Shown here one piece after another: positions 47,047-55,822 of a DNA stretch of 64,000 nt. The translations under genes were made by a program, and so were the position numbers. Origin of the DNA: an uncultured Fastidiosipila sp. (GTDB lineage Bacteria; Bacillota; Clostridia; Saccharofermentanales; Fastidiosipilaceae); NCBI GenBank assembly GCA_947253875.1, contig CAMYAM010000007.1, positions 27,298 through 91,297 on the forward strand, in the 5' to 3' direction. The notes beneath the pieces were generated by a model. It made no database searches and was not told the DNA's origin. It worked only from the letters and a program-made list of their open reading frames with translations. Every line of letters begins with the position of its first letter. The stretch's first letter is position 1.

Positions 47047-48996
47047 ATGCAGAAGATAATAGGAATTTTAGAACAGGATGGTAGAGATGGTTTAGTCAAT
47101 CCAGATGGAAAACTAGTATCTATCAATGCATTAAGAATTCCAGAGCCTTACTTGAATGGTGCACCATTTGGTATGAAGGTTGTAGTTGAGCTTATTTCAA
47201 GTCCAGATTCACCAGATCCGTTAGGAAAAGTGGTTGAAGTCCTTGGAGATCCAGCAAGACCAGACGTTGCTATGGAAGCAATTATGTTGATGTATGGATT
47301 ATCTGAGGTTTTTCCAGATGATGTCCAAGCGGAGTTAGAGTATATTCCATCTGAGCTAAGTGAGGAAAATCTTGACGAGGCTCTTAAGATGGGGCGCAAA
47401 GATTTAAGAGATTTAGTGACAATAACAATTGATGGTGTAGACGCAAGAGACTTAGATGATGCTATTTCAATACAAAAAGATCAAGATGGTAGCTATAAAT
47501 TGTATGTTCATATTGCGGATGTAGCAGAATATGTTAAAGAAGGATCAGCACTAGACAAAGAAGCATTAGACAGAGGAAATAGTGTTTATTTAGCGGATAG
47601 AGTTATTCCTATGTTACCGCCAAAGTTATCAAATGGTATTTGTAGTTTGAATCCTAATGCACCTAGATTGGCGATGACATGCATGCTACAGTATGATTCT
47701 GGTGGTACATTGATAGATGGTGATGTTTATGAATCCGTAATAATGTCAGATCTTCGAGCAGATTATGACACTGTGAAGATAGCTCTGGAAGAAGAGCCAA
47801 TTCCTTCATACGAGAAGTTTATGCGTGAGTTCCATTGGATGCAAGAGTTAGCAAAGATACTTAAGGGTAAATCGCAAAGACGTGGAGCTTTAGAATTTGA
47901 CTTTCCTGAAACTGCAATAGATGTAGACAAGGATGGCAAAGTATTAGATATATATCCTGAGAGTAATTCATTTGTTAATGAGATTATTGAACAGTTTATG
48001 GTAGCAGCTAACTCTTTTGTGGCAGAGAAATTTACTGAGTTGGAATTGCCGTTTATTTATAGAGTTCATGATAATCCTGATGAAGAGAAGTTGCTTAGAT
48101 TTAGAGAAGTACTTAAGATGGTTGGAGATAGGGATGTTAAGATACCTAAAGATCCTAAACCTAAAGACATTAAGAAAATTTTAAATAAGATTAAAGAACT
48201 TCCAGCAGAAAAAACGTTAGAAACACTCTTGCTGAGATCTTTGGCCAAAGCAAGTTATTCTGAAAAACCTATTGGACACTTCGGCTTAGCATTAGAAGAC
48301 TATAGTCATTTTACAGCGCCAATAAGAAGATACTCGGATGTATTTATTCATAGAGTTATCAAAGGATTCTTGCGAGCTAATATGAATATTAAGAAGTGGA
48401 AAGCAGAAGCCCCTGATGTAGCAGAACATGTTTCTGATACGGAGAGAATTGCGATTCTAGCAGAGAGGGCAAGTACTGATCAGAAAGTTGCAGAATATTA
48501 TGCAGATAGATTAGGTGAAGTTTATGAAGCTGAAATTACTGGTTTTGTTGGGGCAGGTATGTTCGTCATGTTACCTAGCACAGCAGAAGGTATGGTGCCT
48601 TTTAGAACTTTAGATGATTTTTACGTATACGATGAACGTACAATGACAGCTCAAGGTAGAGATAAACATCGTCTGTTTATGATGGGTGACAAAGTTAAAG
48701 TAAGAATTGCAAGAGCTGATGTTGTGAAACGGCAAATTGATTTGGTCTTAGTGGACGAAAATTCTAGTGGTAGAATAGATAGAAGTCTTTCAGACAAAAA
48801 AGCCAAGAGAAAAGCAGCTGAAAAGAAAAGACAAGATAAAAATTCATCTAGAAGTAATAAAAGACGTAGAAAACGAAATGGAAATCTATATAATAAAAAC
48901 AACGATTCAAACAATAAAAGTACTTCTACGAACTCAGCAAGAAAGAATAGAAGACGAAATAGGAAAAATAGAAAAAACAAAAATAGGAGGGCTTAG
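47047..48996 (+). CDS. rnr: Ribonuclease R family 3'-5' exoribonuclease, short N-terminus
   Basis: The protein is 649 residues from ATG 47047 (site ggaggg; the in-frame TTG at 47035 lies before it). One cold-shock-like segment comes first, then the RNB domain (about 115-430) with catalytic Asp residues in DARDLDDAISI and the motif HFTAPIRRYSDVFIHR. An S1 domain (about 490-575) and a Lys/Arg/Asn-rich tail follow. RNase R of Bacillota is usually 750-800 residues with a winged helix and two cold-shock domains, so the front ~100 residues are missing here. It degrades structured RNA and takes part in tmRNA-linked decay. ireB starts 2 bases after the stop. Confidence 0.92.
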   Translation: MQKIIGILEQDGRDGLVNPDGKLVSINALRIPEPYLNGAPFGMKVVVELISSPDSPDPLGKVVEVLGDPARPDVAMEAIMLMYGLSEVFPDDVQAELEYIPSELSEENLDEALKMGRKDLRDLVTITIDGVDARDLDDAISIQKDQDGSYKLYVHIADVAEYVKEGSALDKEALDRGNSVYLADRVIPMLPPKLSNGICSLNPNAPRLAMTCMLQYDSGGTLIDGDVYESVIMSDLRADYDTVKIALEEEPIPSYEKFMREFHWMQELAKILKGKSQRRGALEFDFPETAIDVDKDGKVLDIYPESNSFVNEIIEQFMVAANSFVAEKFTELELPFIYRVHDNPDEEKLLRFREVLKMVGDRDVKIPKDPKPKDIKKILNKIKELPAEKTLETLLLRSLAKASYSEKPIGHFGLALEDYSHFTAPIRRYSDVFIHRVIKGFLRANMNIKKWKAEAPDVAEHVSDTERIAILAERASTDQKVAEYYADRLGEVYEAEITGFVGAGMFVMLPSTAEGMVPFRTLDDFYVYDERTMTAQGRDKHRLFMMGDKVKVRIARADVVKRQIDLVLVDENSSGRIDRSLSDKKAKRKAAEKKRQDKNSSRSNKRRRKRNGNLYNKNNDSNNKSTSTNSARKNRRRNRKNRKNKNRRA

Positions 48997-48998
48997 AA

Positions 48999-49253
48999 AT
49001 GGATGATCAAACAACAAGATTTGAACTAAAGATGGACAAGGCAGATAGAGTCAAGAATATTATTACAGAAGTTCTACAGGCTTTAGAAGAAAGAGGATAT
49101 AACCCAATTAATCAATTGTCTGGTTATTTACTCTCTGGGGATCCTACTTATATCACAAATCATAATAATGCTAGAGGTGTAATAAGAAGAATGGAACGTG
49201 ACGAGATTCTAGAAGTTATACTAAATAGCTACATTGAAGACAATATTAAATAG
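48999..49253 (+). CDS. ireB: IreB family regulatory phosphoprotein
   Basis: The 84-residue protein matches the IreB/DUF965 pattern: an N-terminal TTRFEL (the threonines are phosphorylation targets of the PASTA kinase IreK in Enterococcus), then NPINQLSGYLLSGDPTYITNHNNARGVIRRMERDEILE. It acts as a cytoplasmic regulator of cephalosporin resistance and envelope stress in the studied species. The conserved order ireB-ruvX-DUF1292 supports the call. The site aggaggg lies inside the end of rnr. Confidence 0.95.
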   Translation: MDDQTTRFELKMDKADRVKNIITEVLQALEERGYNPINQLSGYLLSGDPTYITNHNNARGVIRRMERDEILEVILNSYIEDNIK

Positions 49254-49264
49254 ATTGAGTTAAT

Positions 49265-49696
49265 ATGAAAAGATATTTAGGAATAGATTTTGGCCAAGCG
49301 AGAGTTGGTATTGCCAAGAGTGACCTCTTAGGTTTCACAGCGGAAGGTGTAGAAACTATTAAATGGGACGGACATGATATTGAGCCTGTACTAAATCGTA
49401 TTGAATTAATTTGTAAAGATTTAGATGTATCTGAGTTGGTTCTAGGATTGCCAAAGCGTACAGATAATCGTGTAGGTGAGGCTGAAGAGAAGGTCAGAGA
49501 TTTCGCAGATAAACTTATAAATCGTTTGGGCTTGCCTTTGCATTTTGAAGATGAAAGATTGACTACTGTGATGGCTACAAAATTTTTACAACAAGGAAGT
49601 AGTAAAAAAAGTACTTATAGATCAAAAGTAGATCAGGTTGCAGCAGAGATAATTTTGCAAGGATTTTTAGAAAAGCAGAGATTCCAAATGAGCTAA
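49265..49696 (+). CDS. ruvX: Putative pre-16S rRNA nuclease / Holliday junction resolvase-like YqgF
   Basis: The 143-residue RNase H-fold protein has the active-site Asp in YLGIDFGQARVGIA, the VLGLPKRTD loop and FEDERLTT with its Glu. YqgF/RuvX processes the 5' end of 16S rRNA and was first named as a resolvase. It is 11 bases after ireB, and DUF1292 follows. Confidence 0.95.
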   Translation: MKRYLGIDFGQARVGIAKSDLLGFTAEGVETIKWDGHDIEPVLNRIELICKDLDVSELVLGLPKRTDNRVGEAEEKVRDFADKLINRLGLPLHFEDERLTTVMATKFLQQGSSKKSTYRSKVDQVAAEIILQGFLEKQRFQMS

Positions 49697-49717
49697 ATTT
49701 AATGAGGAGTAGTGTTA

Positions 49718-50050
49718 ATGAGTGATGTTGATAAACAAAAAGAGCAAGAAAGAGAAGAATTGATGGATGAGATTAAAGAGCTTTTGGGAGATGATTTGGA
49801 GAGCTCTACAGTAATTCTTGAAGATTCTGAAACAGGAGAAGAGTTTACCTTCTATATGTTGGATGATTTTGAATTTGAAAATGAAATATATGCATTCATG
49901 CTAAATGTAGAGGAAGAGCCTGAAGCAATTTTTGCCAAAGTTATTAATGAAGCGGATGGCAGCATGAATTTCCAATCCATAACAGGTGAGGAATTTGATA
50001 GAGTTTCTGCATATTTTGAAAGTTTAGAAGACGATTTATACGAAGAATAG
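49718..50050 (+). CDS. DUF1292 family protein (first copy)
   Basis: This 110-residue, strongly acidic, soluble protein has the family core of an LEDSETGEEFTFYMLDDFEFENEIYAFML segment, followed by MNFQSITGEEFDRVSAYFESL. It has no known function but is almost always next to ireB and ruvX. GTG 49712 is in frame, but gaggag is best placed for ATG 49718. Confidence 0.88.
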   Translation: MSDVDKQKEQEREELMDEIKELLGDDLESSTVILEDSETGEEFTFYMLDDFEFENEIYAFMLNVEEEPEAIFAKVINEADGSMNFQSITGEEFDRVSAYFESLEDDLYEE

Positions 50051-50125
50051 GTAATTGTTTTTTGAGCAGTTTATTTAGTGCTTTGTGTGTTTCGCTAAAA
50101 AATTCAAATAAAAAGGTAATGATAA

Positions 50126-50488
50126 ATGAATCAAGAGCAATTGAACAAGCAAATTAAAAAATCTGAGCAGGTCAATAAGGAAAGATTAAATCAAAAATCT
50201 GAGATGATTGATCCGGATCAAGAGTTACTTGTACTAGAAGACTTAGATAATGGAAATGAATTTTTCTTTTATCAATTAGATGCTTTTAGTCTTAACGGTC
50301 AAGATTATATCTGTTTAGCAAGTTACGAACCAGATTTTGGTGATCACCCAGAACCAGAATTGGTAATTATGAAAAGCGAAGTAGATGAATCTGGTAATAG
50401 ACTTTTTAAATCAATTCGTAAGGAAGAAGAATTAGATGAAGTTTTTGAGATTTTTTATTCGAGAATGGAAAGCAGCTTAAATAGTTAG
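50126..50488 (+). CDS. DUF1292 family protein (second copy)
   Basis: The 120-residue paralogue of the preceding protein shares LEDLDNGNEFFFYQLDAFSLNGQDYI and LFKSIRKEEELDEVFEIFYS. It carries an extra basic N-terminal helix of about 28 residues. The gap to copy one is 75 bases. It probably arose from an old tandem duplication, since the cores differ clearly. Confidence 0.85.
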   Translation: MNQEQLNKQIKKSEQVNKERLNQKSEMIDPDQELLVLEDLDNGNEFFFYQLDAFSLNGQDYICLASYEPDFGDHPEPELVIMKSEVDESGNRLFKSIRKEEELDEVFEIFYSRMESSLNS

Positions 50489-50502
50489 AGAGATGGTAAT
50501 TT

Positions 50503-51501
50503 ATGCAAAGTAGTCAAGAATACAATAGAGATTTTACTAATTATCAAGTAAGAAGTCCTTACTATAGGAAACCTGGTTTCGATGCGGGGACAATATTATG
50601 GCCTATATTGGCTATAGCATTTTTCTTTGGAACCATGATCATAGTTCAATTTGCAGGAATAGTATACGCAATTCTTACAGACCCGCTTTTAAGAATGTCA
50701 TTAGAAAACTCTGATCCTATTGAGTTGATTACCACTCTTGCTAATGTGCAAGTTCAGCAATTTAGTGTAGTGGCTATAATATATTCACTTATTCAGATTA
50801 TTGCGTTGTTTTTTTTCCTTAGATCTAGAGAAGAGAAAGAAAAAAGATATGTTCTTAAAGAAAAAGCTGAAGGTAAAGACTATCTATCAACCATTGTAAT
50901 TACCTTTGGTGGTATTGGTTTAGCGATGGCTTGGATGCTATTAGTGTCCTTATTAGCTCAGGTTTCCGACTTCTGGGCAGAACAAGTGGAGATTTATGAG
51001 CAAATTTCATCAATAACTTCAAATGAAAATATTTTCCTTACTTTGATTTCTGTTTGTGTTTTAGTTCCGATTGCAGAAGAACTTGTCTTTAGAGGGCTGG
51101 TATTAAGTGAGTTTAGAAGAGTAATGCCAGATTGGTTAGGTGTTATAGTAACTGCTGTCATTTTTGGAATAGCACACATGAATCCAATTCAATCTGTATA
51201 TGCAGCTGTTTGTGGAGTTATGTTTGGTTTGGTCTATATCTGGACTGAATCAATTTATCAATCCATTTTTATGCATATTGTATTCAATTTCTTAGGTAGT
51301 GGGTTGAACGAAATTTTATTAAAACTAGGATTAGAGCAAGTTAGTCAATATCTGGTGTTCTTCTACATGCTAATGATAATTCCAACTATTTATTTATTGA
51401 TTAAATTGCATAATAGGAATAGGGGTAAGAGCACTAAACCTATTGCAATAATACGTCCTGAATTTGAAGAAGCAGAAAACCAAGCGGAAGTACTATCTTA
51501 A
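50503..51501 (+). CDS. CPBP-family intramembrane metalloprotease
   Basis: The 332-residue protein has about eight membrane segments and all three CPBP motifs: EELVFRG (E192, E193, R197), FGIAH and HIVFN. These residues form the metal and catalytic site in the Rce1-like family. Substrates are unknown; some members process prenylated peptides or give bacteriocin immunity. It is 14 bases after the second DUF1292 gene, in the same operon, and a terminator follows it. Confidence 0.92.
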   Translation: MQSSQEYNRDFTNYQVRSPYYRKPGFDAGTILWPILAIAFFFGTMIIVQFAGIVYAILTDPLLRMSLENSDPIELITTLANVQVQQFSVVAIIYSLIQIIALFFFLRSREEKEKRYVLKEKAEGKDYLSTIVITFGGIGLAMAWMLLVSLLAQVSDFWAEQVEIYEQISSITSNENIFLTLISVCVLVPIAEELVFRGLVLSEFRRVMPDWLGVIVTAVIFGIAHMNPIQSVYAAVCGVMFGLVYIWTESIYQSIFMHIVFNFLGSGLNEILLKLGLEQVSQYLVFFYMLMIIPTIYLLIKLHNRNRGKSTKPIAIIRPEFEEAENQAEVLS

Positions 51502-51532
51502 TTATTGATTACTATATATTTAATGTGGAAAT

Positions 51533-51590
51533 AAGCTCTGTCGTTAAGAGGTCTAACTTTAGTAAATTCTTAAGTGACAGAGCTTTTTAT
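51533..51590 (+). terminator. Terminator after the CPBP protease operon
   Basis: aagctctgtc (51533-51542) pairs with gacagagctt (51576-51585), with further inner pairing of ttaag/cttaa, followed by TTTAT. Confidence 0.8.
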
Positions 51591-51687
51591 TTGCCGATTT
51601 TGGTAAAGATTATTATTAATATTTGCTTGAACCTGAATTGTTGCGGATAAATGGTTTTATAATGATTTTATAGTGATAAAAATTAAT

Positions 51688-51716
51688 TTGACTATATACG
51701 GAATAATCTCTATAAT
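51688..51716 (+). promoter_or_regulatory. Strong promoter for tRNA-Val
   Basis: TTGACT (51688-51693) and TATAAT (51711-51716) are separated by exactly 17 bases, the best sigma-A match in the window. It lies 98 bases before the mature tRNA. Confidence 0.75.
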
Positions 51717-51814
51717 TCATATCACTGTCTTAAACGATGTTTATAAATTCCTATAAAGATGAAATTGATTAGACGAGTTTTGTGCAGATATAAAATATTG
51801 AAATTTAAATAAAT

Positions 51815-51891
51815 GGGTGATTAGCTCAGTTGGTCAGAGCGCTTGCTCGACACGCAAGAGGTCACTGGTTCAAGTCCTGTATCACCCACCA
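51815..51891 (+). tRNA. tRNA-Val (anticodon GAC), with unusual residues
   Basis: A 77-nt cloverleaf: acceptor GGGTGAT/ATCACCC, D-stem GCTC/GAGC, anticodon stem CTTGC/GCAAG with loop TCGACAC (anticodon GAC), T-loop TTCAAGT, A73 and encoded CCA. Two oddities: position 33 is C instead of the near-universal U, and the T-stem (ACTGG/CCTGT) has a T-T mismatch at 51-63. Strong promoter and terminator suggest it is expressed. Confidence 0.9.
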
Positions 51892-51896
51892 CGATT

Positions 51897-51930
51897 AAAA
51901 CCCGTAACCGTAAAGGTTTGCGGGTTTTCT
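51897..51930 (+). terminator. Terminator after tRNA-Val
   Basis: aaaacccg (51897-51904) pairs with cgggtttt (51921-51928), with inner aacc/ggtt pairing. The T-tract is part of the 3' arm. Confidence 0.8.
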
Positions 51931-51952
51931 GCTATTTGTTTGTTAAAAATGT

Positions 51953-51982
51953 CAAGGAATACAACGTTACCTTGTATTTTTT
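51953..51982 (+). terminator. Possible attenuator in the folT leader
   Basis: aatacaa (51958-51964) pairs with ttgtatt (51972-51978) before a TTTTTT run. caagg (51953-51957) can instead pair with ccttg (51970-51974), which excludes the first pairing. Confidence 0.45.
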
Positions 51983-52046
51983 GATGTCTCGTTACAGCTT
52001 GTTACAGCACTAGAAAAAATAGAAATTTATATGTGGAGGAAAACAA

Positions 52047-52637
52047 ATGGAGAAAGAAAATGTAAAAGGATTTTTAGGCAGGCAGTATAGATTGAAAAGA
52101 TTGGCTCTAGCTTCAATTCTTATCGCAGTTACTTTAATATGTTCAATTTACTTAAACGTCTATATAGTAATATTTAAATTTAGTGTGGCGAACGCTATTT
52201 TACATATTGCAGGGTATATTTTAGGTCCTATATATGGATTTGCAATTGCGATTCTTACTAATACTATAGCGTTTTTTATAAATTCTAATGGTGCTGCATT
52301 TCACTGGGGCTTTACCTTAACAGCTGGTTTGCAAGGGCTTATTGCAGGACTTATGATGCTGCTCAATAAAAAGAAAGTAGACTGGAAAGTAATTTTTGCT
52401 ACAAATGTTTTAACAACTGTAATTTGCTCAATTCTATTAAGGTCTTATTTTTTAGCAGAACTTCTGGGCAAATCTATATATGTGCTAATGAAGCCTAGAA
52501 TTTTAAATTCAACAATAATGGCAGTGCTTTATATAGTTATTGAAATTCTTTTGATTACAGCACTAAAACCAATTGAAAATAAGTTACCAAGCGAAAGCAG
52601 ATTTATAACTTTTTCATTTAAGAAAAAAGATAAATAA
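52047..52637 (+). CDS. folT: ECF transporter S component, folate family (FolT-like)
   Basis: The 196-residue membrane protein has six hydrophobic segments and a basic N-terminal helix (RQYRLKRLALASILIAVTLICSI), typical of energy-coupling-factor substrate-binding subunits. The overall look (IGGYILGP-like HIAGYILGPIYGFAIAILTN, then FHWGFTLTAGLQGLIAGL) fits the FolT group. It would deliver folate to a shared EcfAAT module encoded elsewhere. The start follows gtggagg. Another vitamin is possible. Confidence 0.8.
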   Translation: MEKENVKGFLGRQYRLKRLALASILIAVTLICSIYLNVYIVIFKFSVANAILHIAGYILGPIYGFAIAILTNTIAFFINSNGAAFHWGFTLTAGLQGLIAGLMMLLNKKKVDWKVIFATNVLTTVICSILLRSYFLAELLGKSIYVLMKPRILNSTIMAVLYIVIEILLITALKPIENKLPSESRFITFSFKKKDK

Positions 52638-52739
52638 AAATAAAGTATCTTTTATAAGTATTTTGAGATGACCTAATACGAATGTTTTAAAGTTGTGTAT
52701 AATATTTGGTTAAGAGTTTAAGCAATTAGGAGAGTGAAT

Positions 52740-55148
52740 ATGCAGAGTTATGATTTTTCTAAAATAGAGAAAAAATGGCAAGATATTTGGGATGAAACAA
52801 AAGTTTTTGCAGCAGAAGATTTTAGTGATAAAGAGAAATTTTATTGTCTAATTGAATTCCCTTATCCTTCAGCTAATGGATTACATGTAGGCCATCCGAG
52901 ATCTTATACAGCCTTGGATTTAGTTGCACGTAAGAAACGTCTTGAAGGATATAATGTACTTTATCCAATGGGCTGGGATGCTTTTGGCTTACCTACAGAG
53001 AATTTTGCTATTAAGAACAAGATTCATCCTGCGATAGTTACAAAAAATAATATTGCTAACTTTAAACGCCAGTTGAAATCTTTAGGATATTCTTTTGATT
53101 GGGATAGAGAAATAAATACTACAGATCCAGAGTATTATAAATGGACTCAATGGATATTCATTAAAATGTTTGAAAAAGGCTTAGCTTATAAATCTAAGAT
53201 GAAAGTTAACTGGTGCCCAGCAGATAAAACTGTGCTAGCTAATGAAGAAGTTATAGATGGATCTTGTGAACGCTGTGGTGCTCAAGTTATACATAAAGAT
53301 AAAGAACAATGGATGCTTAAAATAACTGCATATGCAGATCGTTTGGTCGATGATTTAGAAGAGTTAGACTTTATCGAAAGGGTAAAGACACAACAGAAAA
53401 ACTGGATCGGTAGATCTCACGGTGCCCAGATTAGATTCAATACCAATATTGATGAGGTTATTGAAGTGTATACAACACGTCCGGATACAATCTTTGGTGC
53501 TACATATTTAGTTTTATCTCCTGAACATGAGCTATTAAGATCAAATGAGGATAAAATCAAAAATCTTGATGAGGTTAAGGCATATCAAGAATTTGCGGCA
53601 AGCAAGTCTGATTTTGAACGTACTGAAATGAACAAAGAGAAGACAGGTGTGAAGATTGAAGGCATAAGAGCGATTAATCCTGCAAATAAACAAGAAGTCC
53701 CTATTTTTATTTCTGATTATGTATTGTCTACATATGGTACTGGGGCAATTATGGCTGTTCCAGCTCATGATACAAGAGACTATGAATTTGCTAAGAAATT
53801 TGATTTGGAAATTGTTGAAGTCGTAAGTGGAGGAGATATTTCTGAATCTGCTTATACTGATACAGATAGTGGAATTTTAGTTAACTCTGACTTCTTAAAT
53901 GGTAAAGATGTTAAAGATGCCATTGAATTCATGTTTGAATGGCTTGAATCAGAGCATATAGGTGCAAGAAAAACTAACTTTAAATTGAGAGATTGGGTAT
54001 TTAGCCGTCAACGCTATTGGGGAGAACCAATTCCTATTGTTAACTGTGAGAAATGTGGTTTAGTAGCTTTGCCAGAGAGTGAATTGCCGCTGACATTACC
54101 AGAAGTTGAAGTGTATGAACCTACAGATACTGGAGAATCTCCTTTAGCAAATATCACTGAATGGGTAGAAACAACATGTCCTGAATGTGGAGGTAAAGCT
54201 AAGAGGGAGACTGATACAATGCCTCAATGGGCAGGATCTTCTTGGTATTTCTTAAGATATGTTGATCCACATAATAGTGAAGAGTTGGCCAACAGAGATA
54301 AAATTGATTATTGGATGCCAATAGACTGGTATAACGGTGGAATGGAACACACTACATTACACTTGTTATATTCTAGATTTTGGTACAAGTTCCTATACGA
54401 TTTAGGTGTTGTTGATACTTCAGAGCCTTATATGAAACGTACATCTCATGGAATGATACTTGGTGAGAATGGCGAGAAGATGAGTAAATCTAGAGGTAAT
54501 GTTGTCAACCCAGATGAGATTGTGGAGAACTATGGTGCAGATACTTTACGAGTCTATGAGGTGTTTATTGGTGACTTCGAAAAAGCTGCTCCATGGAATA
54601 CAAATGGAATTAAAGGTTGCTTGAGATTCTTAGAAAGAGTGTGGTCTTTGCAAGAAATCCTAGTTGATGGTTCTGAATATAGTTCTGCTACAGAGACTTT
54701 AATGCACCAAAGTATTAAGAAAGTCGGTGAAGATATTGAAAAGCTTAAAGGCAATACTGCGGTAGCTCAATTGATGACTTTAATTAATAAATTTTTTGAA
54801 GTAAATCAGGTCAATAAAGCGGAATTAGCAACATTCTTGATCCTCCTAAATCCATTCGCTCCTCATATTACAGAAGAAATTTGGGAGAAGGTGGGATTTG
54901 TAGGCAGAATAACAGACCAAACTTGGCCAGAATTTGAAGAAAGCAAGACTATTGAGAATGAAATTGAGATTGCAGTTCAAGTAAATGGAAAAGTCAGAGA
55001 TAAGCTTGTAATTGCACGTGATTTAGATAAAGCTGTAGTCCTTGAGAGAGCAAAGGAACTTGAGGGAATTCAAGTTTATCTTGAAGGAAAGAATATTGTT
55101 AAAGAAATATATGTTCCACAAAGACTAGTTAATATAGTTGTAAAGTAA
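52740..55148 (+). CDS. leuS: Leucyl-tRNA synthetase
   Basis: The 802-residue class I synthetase has a HIGH-type motif in [18 protein letters not shown], a zinc-binding knob ([13 protein letters not shown]...CERCG), the CP1 editing domain ([19 protein letters not shown]), a second Cys cluster (CEKCG, CPECGG), KMSKS ([14 protein letters not shown]) and the C-terminal domain. GTG 52734 is in frame but overlaps aggagag, so ATG 52740 is chosen. No T-box leader is seen in the short upstream gap. Confidence 0.97.
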   Translation: MQSYDFSKIEKKWQDIWDETKVFAAEDFSDKEKFYCLIEFPYPSANGLHVGHPRSYTALDLVARKKRLEGYNVLYPMGWDAFGLPTENFAIKNKIHPAIVTKNNIANFKRQLKSLGYSFDWDREINTTDPEYYKWTQWIFIKMFEKGLAYKSKMKVNWCPADKTVLANEEVIDGSCERCGAQVIHKDKEQWMLKITAYADRLVDDLEELDFIERVKTQQKNWIGRSHGAQIRFNTNIDEVIEVYTTRPDTIFGATYLVLSPEHELLRSNEDKIKNLDEVKAYQEFAASKSDFERTEMNKEKTGVKIEGIRAINPANKQEVPIFISDYVLSTYGTGAIMAVPAHDTRDYEFAKKFDLEIVEVVSGGDISESAYTDTDSGILVNSDFLNGKDVKDAIEFMFEWLESEHIGARKTNFKLRDWVFSRQRYWGEPIPIVNCEKCGLVALPESELPLTLPEVEVYEPTDTGESPLANITEWVETTCPECGGKAKRETDTMPQWAGSSWYFLRYVDPHNSEELANRDKIDYWMPIDWYNGGMEHTTLHLLYSRFWYKFLYDLGVVDTSEPYMKRTSHGMILGENGEKMSKSRGNVVNPDEIVENYGADTLRVYEVFIGDFEKAAPWNTNGIKGCLRFLERVWSLQEILVDGSEYSSATETLMHQSIKKVGEDIEKLKGNTAVAQLMTLINKFFEVNQVNKAELATFLILLNPFAPHITEEIWEKVGFVGRITDQTWPEFEESKTIENEIEIAVQVNGKVRDKLVIARDLDKAVVLERAKELEGIQVYLEGKNIVKEIYVPQRLVNIVVK

Positions 55149-55220
55149 ATAATATTGTAAACATATTGAAACTTGATTGCAGAGTTTCAAAGGTATTTGC
55201 GCTATTTACCTTGGTTTATG

Positions 55221-55252
55221 TATAATATATAACAGTACATCTATTAGATGTA
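55221..55252 (+). promoter_or_regulatory. Promoter -10 with an overlapping downstream palindrome
   Basis: TATAAT (55221-55226) is followed by the palindrome tacatct-att-agatgta (55236-55252), which would cover the transcription start. A repressor site for the next gene is possible. Confidence 0.45.
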
Positions 55253-55283
55253 TAGCATTTAAATTCTATAGGGAGGCTTTAGA

Positions 55284-55652
55284 ATGAGAAAAAAGATTGG
55301 TAGAAAGATATATGATACAGAGAAATCAAAATACATTGGTAAAAATGTAGAAGGTGAATTTGGTAATCCTTATGGATTCGAAGAAGAAATGTATAAGAAA
55401 AATGTTGGTGATTTCTTCTTGTTTGTTCAAGGTGGAGCTGAGTCTCAATATTCTGAGGAAGACATTATTCCTTTAGAATTAGAAGATGCAAAAGAATGGA
55501 TAATTAGAGTTTGTGGAGAAGAAACTTTAAAAGAAGTAGTTACTGAAAAAGATGAGAAAGCTCTTGAGAAAAGTAGCGACAAAAAAGTTTCAGCTGCAAA
55601 AAAGACAGCGGCAACACCTAGCAAAAGTGCTAAAAAAACAAGTAAGAAATAA
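55284..55652 (+). CDS. Small protein with histone-H1-like Lys/Ala tail
   Basis: The first ~80 residues of this 122-residue protein (GRKIYDTEKSKYIGK... GNPYGFEEEMYKKNVGDFFLF... GGAESQYSEEDIIPL...) resemble small proteins found on chromosomes and mobile elements of Bacillota, with no established function. The last ~40 residues are rich in K, A, S and T (SAAKKTAATPSKSAKKTSKK), like nucleic-acid-binding tails. The start follows agggaggct. It has its own promoter and terminator. Confidence 0.7.
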   Translation: MRKKIGRKIYDTEKSKYIGKNVEGEFGNPYGFEEEMYKKNVGDFFLFVQGGAESQYSEEDIIPLELEDAKEWIIRVCGEETLKEVVTEKDEKALEKSSDKKVSAAKKTAATPSKSAKKTSKK

Positions 55653-55684
55653 AACATCATTATAAAGTGAATTTTATTGATATT

Positions 55685-55756
55685 AACCTTCGGTAAAGTG
55701 ATTATTGTTTTGTATAGGCAAAGTCAACGTTGTTACTTTTTCGGAGGTTTTTTCTT
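55685..55756 (+). terminator. Terminator after the basic-tailed protein
   Basis: aaccttcggtaaag (55685-55698) pairs imperfectly with ctttttcggaggtt (55736-55749), followed by TTTTCTT. The long loop contains a small caacgttg palindrome. Confidence 0.55.
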
Positions 55757-55822
55757 ATTCAAATTTAAACCCTTTGTGGTAATGTATTTAGTAGAAATAC
55801 TTAAAGGTGGTATCTAATAAAA

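Noticed and set aside
51815..51891. tRNA-Val as an integration site of a genomic island
   Set aside because: No tyrosine integrase and no repeated tRNA 3' end is seen nearby; the downstream genes (folT, leuS) are core genes.
51892..52046. Tetrahydrofolate riboswitch before folT
   Set aside because: I could not find the conserved core of either known class; only simple hairpins are visible.
52638..52739. T-box leader before leuS
   Set aside because: The gap is about 100 bases and lacks a TGGN-type T-box sequence and specifier structure; the same holds before proS.
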